This document shows positions 17,298-27,103 of a DNA stretch of 64,000 nucleotides, in pieces. The notes under the pieces are model-generated. The model saw only the letters and a list, made by a program, of their open reading frames with translations, was not told the DNA's origin and did no database searches. Source of the DNA: an uncultured Psychrobacter sp. (lineage in GTDB: Bacteria; Pseudomonadota; Gammaproteobacteria; Pseudomonadales; Moraxellaceae); the NCBI RefSeq assembly GCF_947495825.1, contig NZ_CANMAH010000009.1, positions 62,001-126,000 of the forward strand, given 5' to 3'. How positions within the stretch are numbered: the first letter of the stretch is position 1; each line of letters starts with the position of its first letter. A program made the translations under genes and the position numbers.

Positions 17298-18074
17298 TTA
17301 CCAAGGAATTGACTCCCCTGCCCAATCGACAAAACTACCAGATTGGGCAGCGGTCATACCGGACAGCACCTCCAATAGACTTTCTGCACTATAGGCTGGC
17401 GAGAATAACTGCCCATCTGCGACATTACCTTGAAACGGTGCCGACAATTGCGTGTTGACTGTCCCCGGCTGCATCACCACTATACAGACGTCTTTTAATG
17501 AGCGTCCCCATTCAATGCTTAGGTTTTTCATACCCATATTTAGCGCAGCCTTACTCATTCTATAGCTATACCAACCGCCTAGTTGATTGTCACTAATACT
17601 GCCCACGCGTGCTGATATGGTCGCAAATATCGCCGGTTTATCAGCACTGTGCTTGGCTTTAGCAAGTAGCGGCCTGATATGCTTGGCTATCAGCAGCCCT
17701 GCTAACGCGTTGATTTGCATATTTTGTAAGAAAAACTCCGTTTCAACTTGCCGAAGTGCCTTTTCTGGTTGATTGCTTGATGTATGTAATAGACCCACAC
17801 AGTTAATGACCCAATCAAGATGCGCGCTCTGCTGCTTTATATCGTCAGCGGCTTGTTTGATGCTGCTCTCATCGCAGACATCCATCTGTAGCCAGTGCAG
17901 ATTATCCGCTTCAAAGTCGGGAACGCTTTTATGGTAAGTAGAAAAGACCTTAATGCGTGTGCTATTGTTGTCTTTGTTGCCTTGATCACTAGCAGTCGCT
18001 TGCACCAGCTGTCTGATCATCGCTTGACCAATGCCACCAGTTCCGCCGATGATAAGATAAGTTTTATTGTCCAT
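17298..18074 (-). CDS. Short-chain dehydrogenase/reductase (CsgA-like)
   Basis: 258 residues from ATG 18074, which follows GGAAGGAAGG; an upstream in-frame start at 18134 adds 20 residues but has no such site. The NAD(P)-binding motif GGTGGIGQ lies at the N-terminus, NCVGLL in the middle and the catalytic Y-x-x-x-K as YRMSK. It resembles the C-factor/CsgA branch of SDR enzymes often annotated cell-cell signalling proteins. Substrate unknown. Convergent with prpD and divergent from the DUF2868 gene. Confidence 0.88.
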   Translation of the reverse strand: MDNKTYLIIGGTGGIGQAMIRQLVQATASDQGNKDNNSTRIKVFSTYHKSVPDFEADNLHWLQMDVCDESSIKQAADDIKQQSAHLDWVINCVGLLHTSSNQPEKALRQVETEFFLQNMQINALAGLLIAKHIRPLLAKAKHSADKPAIFATISARVGSISDNQLGGWYSYRMSKAALNMGMKNLSIEWGRSLKDVCIVVMQPGTVNTQLSAPFQGNVADGQLFSPAYSAESLLEVLSGMTAAQSGSFVDWAGESIPW

Positions 18075-18296
18075 ATGACACCTTCCTTCCTTTGCAACTT
18101 TATTTATTCTTATCTTTAACATAGCATACTGCATGTCAGTTAATTAGAGACAATTATTTGTTTGTAGGCAAAGATATATGGTCTAAGCATAATGAATGCT
18201 AAATAATAATCTTGCCAAATGCGCTACAATACGTTTGATTCACTATTCATTTAAACGACCTATTATTTGTTTTACTGACACGGATATCTCCCCACC

Positions 18297-19655
18297 ATGC
18301 TATCACCACAAGACCAATTAACTGAGCTGGTACGTACGCTTGAGACCGAGCAGCATGTCTTCACAACTGATCCTTTATTGGTGACCGAAAAACTACAAGC
18401 AGAAGACGGTAAGCCGATTCAAAAGCTGCATCGGCGTGCGTCACGTATCGACAGCAATGGCAATCTTGCACGGGTGCTAGGGAAAATCGACGGCCGCATT
18501 AAAGGCATCATGATAGTTATGAGCGCCCTGTGGTGCGTGTCAGGGTTTTTGGGATTATTTGCTTTATTGCAGACCAAGGTCGTCAATTTCTTCTATGTAT
18601 TGGTATGCTTGTTGGGTTTTCATACACTTATGCTTGTTGGCTGGCTAGTGATGACTTTGATGAATAAAGGTCGTCAGTCATCAAGTTGGTTTGCAAACTT
18701 TGTGAGTCCCAGCTATCTGATACGTGGTAAAGACGACGTCACCAAAGCGGCTGTTGATTTATACGAGCGTCAATTGCAGCATAGTGGTATGCGTTGGTAT
18801 CTAGGTCGGTTTAGTCATCAATTGTGGCTGGCAACACTGACGGGCATGATGTTTGCGATTATTTTTTTATTGATTGTGCGTCAGTATAGTTTTAGCTGGG
18901 AGTCGACGTTACTATCAGATCAGGCGCTGATTGGTTTGACGCAAGTACTTGGCTGGTTACCAAGTATGGTCGGCTTCGATGTGCCAGATAACGCTGCTAT
19001 TATTCAGAGCCGACTGGTAACAGATGCTATGCCGTTATCTGTCGCGCGGCAATGGGCCAGTCTATTAATTGGTAGCCTAATTATGTATGGTATCGTCCCG
19101 CGTGCGATCGCTTGGGTGTTTTGTGCGCTAATGTTTCGGCGCAAAAAAATGCGCTTGGATATCAAACTCCCCTATTATCAAAAAATTATTAACTTTTGGC
19201 AGCGTCAAGTGGTCGATGCCGATGATTTCAGCGAAGCACCAGCACCAGTAGCACCCAAGGCAAGCGTTAGTGCTGGCAAGAAGCTGGTTGCACTACTTGA
19301 GTATCCATCAGAGCAGGATAACTGGTGGCAGGCAGGTCTTAATAGCACAGATAGCGAGGTTGAAAACTTCGGTATCGTTGATGATCGCGATGATATGGAT
19401 CGCCTAACGACTTATTTGGAGCAAAATCCAGTACAAGTAGTGCTAGGTATTCATAGTCAGGCGTTGCCTGATCGTGGTACGCTGCGAAAGCTTGACCGTA
19501 TTGCCAATTCGGCAAAAAATGGCCTTATCGTCCAATTATTGAACAATAATAAAACATCAAAACTTGTAGAGACTACAGATCCAAAAGAGCCTCAGGCTAT
19601 CCGTTATCAACAATGGCAGACGGCTTTAGCAGAACGAAAAATTGGGTTAATATAA
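18297..19655 (+). CDS. DUF2868 membrane protein
   Basis: 452 residues. Membrane segments lie near residues 72-95, 100-122, 178-200 and 255-280, with a cytoplasmic C-terminal domain of ~150 residues that looks Rossmann-like. It matches the DUF2868 family, which is usually adjacent to a DUF3482 GTPase; such a gene lies 1.5 kb downstream here. The function of the pair is unknown. The sterol desaturase and an 85-residue gene separate the two. Confidence 0.8.
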   Translation: MLSPQDQLTELVRTLETEQHVFTTDPLLVTEKLQAEDGKPIQKLHRRASRIDSNGNLARVLGKIDGRIKGIMIVMSALWCVSGFLGLFALLQTKVVNFFYVLVCLLGFHTLMLVGWLVMTLMNKGRQSSSWFANFVSPSYLIRGKDDVTKAAVDLYERQLQHSGMRWYLGRFSHQLWLATLTGMMFAIIFLLIVRQYSFSWESTLLSDQALIGLTQVLGWLPSMVGFDVPDNAAIIQSRLVTDAMPLSVARQWASLLIGSLIMYGIVPRAIAWVFCALMFRRKKMRLDIKLPYYQKIINFWQRQVVDADDFSEAPAPVAPKASVSAGKKLVALLEYPSEQDNWWQAGLNSTDSEVENFGIVDDRDDMDRLTTYLEQNPVQVVLGIHSQALPDRGTLRKLDRIANSAKNGLIVQLLNNNKTSKLVETTDPKEPQAIRYQQWQTALAERKIGLI

Positions 19656-19827
19656 AGTCATTGATCGCGCACATTCATAACCAGTAGCCATGCGTTTATC
19701 ACTTACCAATCAAGTTTAATAATAGACAAATGACTTATGCGACTATGATAAAGTCTGGTTTATTACTGATGTTACATTCATATTAAGATTTAAAGGACGA
19801 TAAATGTCAATAAATAAGTAGGATGTT

Positions 19828-20802
19828 ATGACTGAAGCTAATGGTGATCTGATCAACCTGAGTCAATATGGTCAAATGCTAGAGGCTTACAAAGAAGCTT
19901 TAAATAATAGCATTTTAGCCATAGCGCCTGACTCTTGGCAGTCTGTACTAGTCAGCATTCTACCTGCTCATTGGCAGGAGTGGCTATTACCATTACTGGG
20001 TGGGCCATTTTTTTTACTGTTTTTAGCCGAATGGTTTTATCAATCTAAGCGTGGACGTGGTTCTGCCTTTGGTTGGCGGCGCGCGATGACCAACTTTAGC
20101 TTAGGCGGCTCTTATCTGGGCTTTGAGCTGGTCATTCAAGCACTTGTCGTACTGCCTATTTGCTTATGGCTATACCAATATCGCTTGTTTACCATTGAAG
20201 TCACATGGTTAACGGCCATTCCTATATTTATCGCGGTCGAATTTAGCTACTACTGGTTTCATCGCGCCTCGCATCGAGTCAATTGGTTTTGGTCAGCGCA
20301 TGTGGTACACCACTCCGATGATAAAATGAATTTATCAACGGCTATGCGCCAAAGCTTATTGTATTCAGTTACAGGCTGGTGGCTATTTTTTGTGCCCTTG
20401 ATGCTGCTTGGCGTCCATCCGGTTTGGGTGTTCTTCTTTTACGCGCTCGATTTAACTTATCAATTTTTTATCCATACCGAAACGGTTGGCAAATTCCCAA
20501 GATGGGTCGAATATATTTTTGATACCCCATCCAACCACCGTGCTCATCATGGAGCCAATGGTAAGTATATTGATAAAAATTACGGCGGCGTTATCATTGT
20601 TTTCGACCGTTGGTTTGGCACTTACGTAGAAGAAGACACGGTGAACCACCCAGTAGAATATGGCGCAGTTGGCGAAGCCAGTCACGATAATATTGGCCGC
20701 TTAATATTTGATGTCTTTTATCGTACGTGGCAACGTTTCTTTCGTGCTAAGGGGTTAAAAAACAAGCTAAAAGTGTTGTTTCGTCCACCTAGTTCCGCTT
20801 AG
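19828..20802 (+). CDS. Sterol desaturase / fatty acid hydroxylase family protein
   Basis: 324 residues with four or five membrane segments and the three di-iron histidine boxes: HRASH (~150), HVVHHSD (~163) and NHRAHHG (~240). Members are membrane oxygenases acting on lipid substrates. Possible start ATG 19828 preceded by AGGATGTT. Placed between the DUF2868 and DUF3482 genes, with no conserved reason known. The specific lipid is not predictable. Confidence 0.9.
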   Translation: MTEANGDLINLSQYGQMLEAYKEALNNSILAIAPDSWQSVLVSILPAHWQEWLLPLLGGPFFLLFLAEWFYQSKRGRGSAFGWRRAMTNFSLGGSYLGFELVIQALVVLPICLWLYQYRLFTIEVTWLTAIPIFIAVEFSYYWFHRASHRVNWFWSAHVVHHSDDKMNLSTAMRQSLLYSVTGWWLFFVPLMLLGVHPVWVFFFYALDLTYQFFIHTETVGKFPRWVEYIFDTPSNHRAHHGANGKYIDKNYGGVIIVFDRWFGTYVEEDTVNHPVEYGAVGEASHDNIGRLIFDVFYRTWQRFFRAKGLKNKLKVLFRPPSSA

Positions 20803-20875
20803 AGCTACGTTCAAAGCTTATACAGACCATATAGGTCCGTCTGGTTACAATGACTCTTAGGTAAGGAGGTATTGT

Positions 20876-21133
20876 ATGAAAAGAGCGATATTTCATAGAA
20901 TATTTACCGAATCGAAGCTAAAGAGGAGAGCTGATATGAAACATGGTAAAAAAGTCACATTAGAAGACTATCGAGACATGATAAAAGACGGTGATATAAC
21001 GGTGCATCTTACTCGAGATCAAAAAGCGATGATTCTAAAAACGTATGATTACGGATTAAATGAACTAACCGAGATTGATGAGATGTTACTAAGTGCTATT
21101 ATCCGAAAGCTAAAAGCTGCAATCGACCAATAA
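20876..21133 (+). CDS. Small hypothetical protein with two possible starts
   Basis: 85 residues from ATG 20876 (preceded by AAGGAGG) or 65 residues from ATG 20936 (preceded by GAGGAGAG); both sites are strong and both begin Met-Lys. The N-terminal 20 residues of the long form are basic (MKRAIFHRIFTESKLKRR). The rest is charged and helical. No family recognised. It lies 21 bases before the DUF3482 GTPase gene on the same strand, so it is probably co-transcribed. Confidence 0.6.
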   Translation: MKRAIFHRIFTESKLKRRADMKHGKKVTLEDYRDMIKDGDITVHLTRDQKAMILKTYDYGLNELTEIDEMLLSAIIRKLKAAIDQ

Positions 21134-21154
21134 TATTTAATATAAGACCCTACC

Positions 21155-22801
21155 ATGAATAACGACAATAATAATAGTTCTGACAGTCAACCGAAAAGTC
21201 TCTTTGCAGACAAGGCTTATGATACGTCTAACACCAAATCTATCGAAGACGCGCCACCTATCGAGATCAGCAAAGAGCAGCAGGGGAATATTGCTGAGTT
21301 GCCAGCTAAAGGTGTGACTAAAACAACCAATAAAACCACAATCTCTAGTGGCGAGCCATTAAAACTGGCGGTCGTTGGACATACCAATACAGGTAAAACC
21401 TCAATACTGCGCACTTTGCTACGTGATGTCTACTTTGGTGAAGTAAAAAATGCGGCGGCGACTACGCGTCATGTTGAGCGTGCGCAATTAACAGATAGCC
21501 AAACAGGTGACGTACTGGTCACCTTGTACGACACCCCAGGCTTGGAAGATGCGTCTGGTCTGATGGATTGGCTTGAGGATAATACCGCCAGTCGCCGTGA
21601 TGGTATTGAGCGTTTGCAGCAGTTTTTGGCAGCAGATATTGCACAAAGTGATGATGCTTTAGGTAGTAGTGAGGATTATAGCCAAGAGGCTAAAGTTATT
21701 CGCCAGCTGCTGGCAAGTGATATGGCCATTTATGTGGTCGATGCGCGTGAGCCTGTGCTTGGTAAATATAAAGATGAGTTAACCGTTTTGTCTTGGGCGG
21801 CAATTCCGGTTATGCCCGTATTTAACTTTACTGATAGCCAAGATGCCAATATTGATGAATGGCAAACCATGCTGGCACGGCGTAATTTACATATCTCCAC
21901 CCGTTTTGACTCTGTGGCTTTTGAATTTGCCGATGAAATGCGACTTTGGCAGAATCTGGCCACTATGCTCACCCATGCTGAGATGCTTGAGCAATTGATG
22001 GAGCGCCGGACTGAAGACTGGGCACGTCTGTACGATGAGGCCAATATCATCATTGCGGATTTCTTATTAAATGTCGCCGCCTTCGTCCAAGAAATCAATG
22101 AAGATGATGATCCGATGCCTGTGTTACAGCAGATGCAAGAAGCCGTTCGCCAAAGCGAGCGCAGCATGCAGCATAAGTTATTAAATCTTTATAAGTTTTA
22201 TGATAATGCCGTAGCAGCGACCCCGCTTGAGTTGCAAGCTTATCAACAAGATCCGTTTGATCCTGAATTACTCAAAAGTTATGGTATTCGTACGACTTCT
22301 GGTGCGGCGGCTGGCGCGTTATTGGGACTGGGTATTGATGCAGCAGCGTTGGGTACGACTTTAGGATTGGGCGCCGCGATAGGTGGCATAGCAGGTGGAC
22401 TATTATCTAATACGGGTAGTATCGCGGACAAGCTATCCGGTGTGAAGCGTTTGTACATTGATCCCGCCACCCTAACCCTCCTTGCTACCCGTGCTATGGA
22501 CTTACTAGTTGCTGTGCGTCATCGCGGTCATGCTGCAACTGATGCGACGCAGCTGTTATATGCTAAAGAGCAAATAACGACTGATGACGATAATGAAATT
22601 GCTGATGATGAAAACAACCCGTTTACCCCTTGGCCAACCCATAAACTGCCAAGTGAGCTAAAAAAAGCCCGTGGTAAGCCGCAATGGTCGTCACTCAGTA
22701 GTGGTAAGTCTGAGCAAGCACAAAGTTTGCGTATGGATGCTGCATGGTCACTTTCAAATAAATTGCAGGCGCGCAGTGCTGATAACTTGCAAATGGACTA
22801 G
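21155..22801 (+). CDS. DUF3482 GTPase
   Basis: 548 residues. A low-complexity N-terminus is followed by a TrmE/Era-like G domain: G1 GHTNTGKT at 75-82, G3 DTPG at 126-129, and NFTD near 227 where a classical NKxD would be. A glycine-rich hydrophobic stretch near 385-420 (repeated GLG/GxxxG) could insert in membrane. Family DUF3482 normally pairs with DUF2868. Its stop overlaps the stop of the convergent ArsA-like gene by four bases. Confidence 0.82.
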   Translation: MNNDNNNSSDSQPKSLFADKAYDTSNTKSIEDAPPIEISKEQQGNIAELPAKGVTKTTNKTTISSGEPLKLAVVGHTNTGKTSILRTLLRDVYFGEVKNAAATTRHVERAQLTDSQTGDVLVTLYDTPGLEDASGLMDWLEDNTASRRDGIERLQQFLAADIAQSDDALGSSEDYSQEAKVIRQLLASDMAIYVVDAREPVLGKYKDELTVLSWAAIPVMPVFNFTDSQDANIDEWQTMLARRNLHISTRFDSVAFEFADEMRLWQNLATMLTHAEMLEQLMERRTEDWARLYDEANIIIADFLLNVAAFVQEINEDDDPMPVLQQMQEAVRQSERSMQHKLLNLYKFYDNAVAATPLELQAYQQDPFDPELLKSYGIRTTSGAAAGALLGLGIDAAALGTTLGLGAAIGGIAGGLLSNTGSIADKLSGVKRLYIDPATLTLLATRAMDLLVAVRHRGHAATDATQLLYAKEQITTDDDNEIADDENNPFTPWPTHKLPSELKKARGKPQWSSLSSGKSEQAQSLRMDAAWSLSNKLQARSADNLQMD

Positions 22802-23826
22802 GTCAATAGCGCACTTAATGCTTCACTACCACGTACATCTGTCTGCTGTAAATAAATGGGATAGATTGGATAGTTTGTAAAATTACTTTCTATCTCTTTC
22901 ATGAGCCCTTGTTGTCTATCAGCGCGTTTGCGCCAAAACTCATCGGTTTGCGTAGGAGTTATGAGCTGATTGACCACGATTGCCGCTGGCGTGAGCTTGG
23001 TTTCTTCTAACTGCCCGATGGCGCGCTTGGTTTCAGCCAGTGGTAGTACATCAGCAGTCATCACCAACACGATAGCTGTTTTTTGACGGTCATGGAGTAA
23101 CAACCCTGCTTCACGAAACAACTGCTTGCGTTTTTCGAGTACGGCTACTGCCTGCTCCCAGCGATCTGGTTTTTGCTTGACAAAGGGATTGGCGACGTTG
23201 TTTTTATCATCGTTTTTATAATTGTTGTTATCTAAGTCTAAGCTCGTCGCTGCCGAGCGTAATTTAGACTGCCGTCGCTGCTGGGCTAATAATCCATCCG
23301 TCCACGCTCCCATCATCTCTGGCAATACCAATAAGCGCAAGGTATGTCCCGTTGGTGCAGTATCAAATATAATATGCTCGTACCTTTTATCAGAGTCAGC
23401 ATCCGCTGCCGCTACCAAATGCTGACACATCGACTCGAGCATGGCCGCCTCTTGTGCGCCCGGTGCCGACTTTGATAGCCGCAGATGCTCACGGATTTTG
23501 GGCATCATGTCAGGACTGGCGTAACCTTTAATGGTACGCTCAACCTGCGCAAAATGGTTATCAACGATAATATCTGGATTGAGCTCAAGCGCATCAAGGT
23601 AAGGGGTAATTGCTGTCTTCTCATTACTGAGCGCTACATTTAATACATCGCCCAAACTATGTGCTGGATCAGTCGATATAATCAGGGTCTTTTTTTGCTG
23701 AGTAGCATAATGGCTGGCAAGTGCAGCAGCTGTCGTCGTCTTACCCACACCGCCTTTGCCACCGACAAATATAATCGGCTGGGTCGCTAACTGCGTGGCT
23801 AGCGTATCTGATGGTTGTAGAGCCAT
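22798..23826 (-). CDS. ArsA/GET3-like ATPase
   Basis: 342 residues, one nucleotide-binding domain. The deviant Walker A GGKGGVGKTT is at ~17-26, switch I STDPAHSLGD at ~50 and the DTAPTGHTLRLL segment at ~155. These are the marks of ArsA/GET3 ATPases. No arsB or arsR gene is nearby, so arsenic transport is unlikely; the partner is the small cory-CC-star protein encoded 13 bases upstream. Role unknown. Confidence 0.85.
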   Translation of the reverse strand: MALQPSDTLATQLATQPIIFVGGKGGVGKTTTAAALASHYATQQKKTLIISTDPAHSLGDVLNVALSNEKTAITPYLDALELNPDIIVDNHFAQVERTIKGYASPDMMPKIREHLRLSKSAPGAQEAAMLESMCQHLVAAADADSDKRYEHIIFDTAPTGHTLRLLVLPEMMGAWTDGLLAQQRRQSKLRSAATSLDLDNNNYKNDDKNNVANPFVKQKPDRWEQAVAVLEKRKQLFREAGLLLHDRQKTAIVLVMTADVLPLAETKRAIGQLEETKLTPAAIVVNQLITPTQTDEFWRKRADRQQGLMKEIESNFTNYPIYPIYLQQTDVRGSEALSALLT

Positions 23827-23839
23827 AAAATTTTCTCAT

Positions 23840-24118
23840 TTAGCAACAGCCGACATGGTCAAAAGGACATTTCTCCATACCCATTCGTATATGCCATTCA
23901 TGAAAGTTCTCCAAAAACAGTGGTTGTAGCTCAAGTGTATAAAAGCTGGCTGGGTTATCAATACCAAGGCTCTCAGCGAACATCATTAGCATAAACAAAT
24001 CTTCTTCATCACGGGCAGCCCGCGCCATTGTTTGCCGATATGGCGCATGGTAGAACTCATTGAGTCCTGTTAGGAATCTTTGCCATAAAGGCTGAATTTT
24101 AGTCTCTTTATTTTTCAT
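23840..24118 (-). CDS. Cory-CC-star family protein
   Basis: 92 residues from ATG 24118; an upstream in-frame start at 24223 would run through the cstA terminator hairpin and is rejected. The protein ends CPFDHVGCC, two cysteines directly before the stop, the hallmark of the cory-CC-star family found beside ArsA-like ATPases. The terminal Cys-Cys could be a metal or thiol site delivered to the ATPase. It is co-directional with the ATPase gene. Confidence 0.75.
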   Translation of the reverse strand: MKNKETKIQPLWQRFLTGLNEFYHAPYRQTMARAARDEEDLFMLMMFAESLGIDNPASFYTLELQPLFLENFHEWHIRMGMEKCPFDHVGCC

Positions 24119-24185
24119 ATAATGCCCTTTTATATAATGCTCTGCTATTAAAAGCCACTCTAAATATATCATGCTTACTTGATAC

Positions 24186-24218
24186 AAAAAACGCCAGCAA
24201 TGGCTGCTAGCGTTTTGT
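24186..24218 (-). terminator. Terminator after the CstA-type gene
   Basis: AAAACGCCAGCA (24188-24199) pairs with 24205-24216 with one mismatch; on the minus strand it ends in GCGTTTTTTG. It separates the transporter gene from the cory-CC-star/ArsA-like pair. Confidence 0.7.
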
Positions 24219-24242
24219 TTCACTCAAGTATTTTAGATTTAT

Positions 24243-25922
24243 TTAAGTCTCATTTTTGCCTTTATGCGATGACCATTCACGGCGCAATACCGATAAACTC
24301 TCAAAAGTAACCAAGATCGTTGCAATCATAATGACGATGTCCATAACAATGAGTAGCCAGTTACCATCTGTGTAGAAAGTTTTGAGCTGGATTAACAGTG
24401 CAAAAACCGTCATTACTAATAAGAAGGATAGTGGCGCAAGAGTGTACCAAACCGTCTTGCCATTACGTAACAAGATAACGGTTACAATCATAAGGGTTAA
24501 TGCTGCCATCAACTGGTTAGTAGTACCAAATAGTGGCCAAATAATCATACCACCTTCACCACCGATACCACCTGCACCAAACGCCAATAACAGACATGAC
24601 CCGACTGCTAATAAAGTGGCAACGACACTTTTGTTCAAAATCGGCAAATTATAAAACTCACCAAATTCTTGGAAAATGTAGCGCTGAAGTCGGACACCTG
24701 TATCCATTGTCGTACCGGCAAACAAAGCTGCCATCACTGTAAGCATCGTTTGTGATAAGACCAAGTCAATACCGACGCCTGCGTTGAGAATCGCAGCACC
24801 GCCATCAATAAATGCGCCAACCGAGCCATCACCAAACTTTTGATAGACTGCCTGCCAATCACCAAGTGTCGCAAAACCTGCAGTAGCAGCAAGAATAGCC
24901 CCTAGTGCCAGCATACCTTCGCCAAGTGCACCAAAATAACCCACAAAACGTGCGTCTTCTTCTTTATCAATTTGTTTAGAGGTTGTACCTGTCGCGACCA
25001 GGCCATGAAATCCTGAAATAGCACCGCAAGCGATAGTCACAAAGAGTAATGGCATGATGGACGGTGTGCCTATTGGCAAATCAGTATTGACGGCTGGCGC
25101 GACAATATTAGGCGTTGAGATAAAGATAGCCGCGTACAATAAAATCAAACCGACAAATAGCTGCAATCCATTAATATAGTCGCGTGGTTGCAATAACATC
25201 CATACTGGTAATAAAGAAGCAATTGCAGCATAGCTAAATAAAATTATGATCCAAACGGCATTATCAGGTAGTCCAAAGACGGTCTCAGGTAATACAACTG
25301 GAAACATAGGGCCAAGATAGATAAGCGTATACAATGCGACAACTCCAATCACTGACACCCAGCCCAAGCTGATTTGGTAGCGATAGATACATTGTCCAAT
25401 AATAAATGCGACAACTAGTGCTCCCCACACTGGCAAGACAGCTGACGGTGTTTTTATGAGCATATTGGCAATAGCCACACCAAACACGGCATTAACCATT
25501 AACAATAGTAAAAATATCACTACCATCATGAGACTACGAACGCGCGTGCCCATAACTGTACCAGCGATAGAGCCGATAGACTGACCACGGTTACGCATAC
25601 TTGCCCATATGGCCGACATATCATGAACGCCAGCCATAAATATCGTCCCAAACACGACCCAAAGCACAGCCGGTACCCAGCCCCAAATAACGGCAATGGC
25701 AGGACCAATGATAGGTGCTGCACCTGCGACAGAGGTGAAATGATGCCCCCATAGTACATACTTATTGGTAGGTACATAGTCTATCCCATCTTTCATTGTA
25801 TGGGCTGGCGTGGGACGAGTATTATCTAAAGCTAAAATTTTGGTTGCAATAAATTTTGAATAAAACACATAGCCGCAAAGCATTGCAGCGATTCCAAATA
25901 ATAATACAATAGCACTATTCAT
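24243..25922 (-). CDS. CstA-family carbon starvation transporter
   Basis: 559 residues from ATG 25922, preceded by GGGAGAGAT; a start at 25946 adds eight residues without a better site. About 16 membrane segments are visible. The CstA signature GHHFTSVAGAAPIIGPAIA and the HDM segment (GVHDMSAIWASMRNRG) are present, and CstA proteins take up pyruvate or peptides. Length lies between the two Enterobacterial paralogues (CstA ~700, BtsT ~716), so this is the shorter subgroup. No two-component regulator is adjacent. Confidence 0.85.
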   Translation of the reverse strand: MNSAIVLLFGIAAMLCGYVFYSKFIATKILALDNTRPTPAHTMKDGIDYVPTNKYVLWGHHFTSVAGAAPIIGPAIAVIWGWVPAVLWVVFGTIFMAGVHDMSAIWASMRNRGQSIGSIAGTVMGTRVRSLMMVVIFLLLLMVNAVFGVAIANMLIKTPSAVLPVWGALVVAFIIGQCIYRYQISLGWVSVIGVVALYTLIYLGPMFPVVLPETVFGLPDNAVWIIILFSYAAIASLLPVWMLLQPRDYINGLQLFVGLILLYAAIFISTPNIVAPAVNTDLPIGTPSIMPLLFVTIACGAISGFHGLVATGTTSKQIDKEEDARFVGYFGALGEGMLALGAILAATAGFATLGDWQAVYQKFGDGSVGAFIDGGAAILNAGVGIDLVLSQTMLTVMAALFAGTTMDTGVRLQRYIFQEFGEFYNLPILNKSVVATLLAVGSCLLLAFGAGGIGGEGGMIIWPLFGTTNQLMAALTLMIVTVILLRNGKTVWYTLAPLSFLLVMTVFALLIQLKTFYTDGNWLLIVMDIVIMIATILVTFESLSVLRREWSSHKGKNET

Positions 25923-26323
25923 TTTATCTCTCCCTAGATAAGGCAAAGCGGACCAAGTTATAAATCCTCCTAACCTTTTTTTACTTTATCGTTATATGCT
26001 CAACTAGCTAGTGCTGGCAGTGGATAATAGCCCTGTCTTATGAAGTACGCCTTATACATCTGCGCTTGGCTTCTTAGAGCTTGTTTTAGCTTGTCCGACC
26101 TAAAGTGTAACGACTGATATATTTGTTACACAGTAGTATAAACGTAGTCTTAATTCAGTTTAGACGGCGATAGTTGTTAAAATGCAAGCCATACTTATAC
26201 TTCACTTTCGCTAAAGCAAATACATAAAAGCGTTAGAGCACTTTTTTATTGGTTTAAGATGTTCTCATATAAATATTTGATTATACTGACGCTGGATATG
26301 ATAAAACACCCAAGAGGAATAAA
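25923..26323. other. Divergent intergenic region
   Basis: 401 bases between the leftward CstA-type gene and a rightward hypothetical gene, so it holds two divergent promoters. GTGTAAC (26105-26111) and GTTACAC (26125-26131) form a 7-bp inverted repeat that could be an operator. Nothing else recognised. Confidence 0.45.
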
Positions 26324-27016
26324 ATGACATACTATTTCGGTTTTGTGCCATCGGCTAAATTAAACGATATGATTGATGAGGCTGAGCGTATCATCGCATC
26401 AGACGAAAAGGTAGCTTATTACCCTTATCGTAATGATCTTACCCAGCAAATTGCTCGCGAACTAAACGACAACTTATTGGTTAGCTTGATAGATGTCATT
26501 CCAAACCCTGACCGCCAAGTAGCGATGCGCAAAATTGTAAATACCATCGAACGCGCGACAGAGACACTACTCAACGTCCTACTTGGTAAAGACGAAAACC
26601 AGGATGTCCTACCAAGTTTTAACTTTTTAAAAGATCAAACGATATTTGTAGATAATGAAGGTGTTCGCCGTGTTGGTTTTGAATTACCGAAATCCTCTGC
26701 GGATACTATCATAGAAGGATTTGATGCGATTACGCCTGACAATGTCGATAAAGACAGATTTAAAATAGCCCTTGAAACTATGAATGAAGAAGCGCTAACT
26801 CACTTTATTACTAGATTTACTGAAACGCTTAAGCTTGGCATGATTAAACGCAATTCTATACCGGTTGCCAAAGCAGGTATTGATAAAGGTATGGGCATGG
26901 CTCTAAACAAACTATTACCACAATTACCTGATGCTGGACTAAACCGCTTAGCTCGTTTTTACCGTCCTTTTTTGATAGAAATGGCTGACTCATCGAATAA
27001 TGGGCAGAAAAAATAA
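26324..27016 (+). CDS. Hypothetical protein
   Basis: 230 residues, not recognised. Mostly helical, no signal peptide or membrane segment, begins MTYYFGFVPSAKLNDMIDEA. It has a Tyr-rich start and a C-terminal amphipathic helix. AGAGGAA precedes the ATG. It ends 87 bases before the phosphoribosyltransferase gene and may share its transcript. Confidence 0.7.
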   Translation: MTYYFGFVPSAKLNDMIDEAERIIASDEKVAYYPYRNDLTQQIARELNDNLLVSLIDVIPNPDRQVAMRKIVNTIERATETLLNVLLGKDENQDVLPSFNFLKDQTIFVDNEGVRRVGFELPKSSADTIIEGFDAITPDNVDKDRFKIALETMNEEALTHFITRFTETLKLGMIKRNSIPVAKAGIDKGMGMALNKLLPQLPDAGLNRLARFYRPFLIEMADSSNNGQKK

Positions 27017-27103
27017 AAAATTGTATTTTAAAACGATAACTCGTTGGGAAAAATCATTAAAACTTGCTAAAATAAGCAGCACTTTTCATTGAAGGCGCCA
27101 CTC

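Noticed and set aside
22798..23826. Arsenic resistance role of the ArsA-like ATPase
   Set aside because: No arsB, arsC, arsD or arsR nearby; the partner is a cory-CC-star protein.
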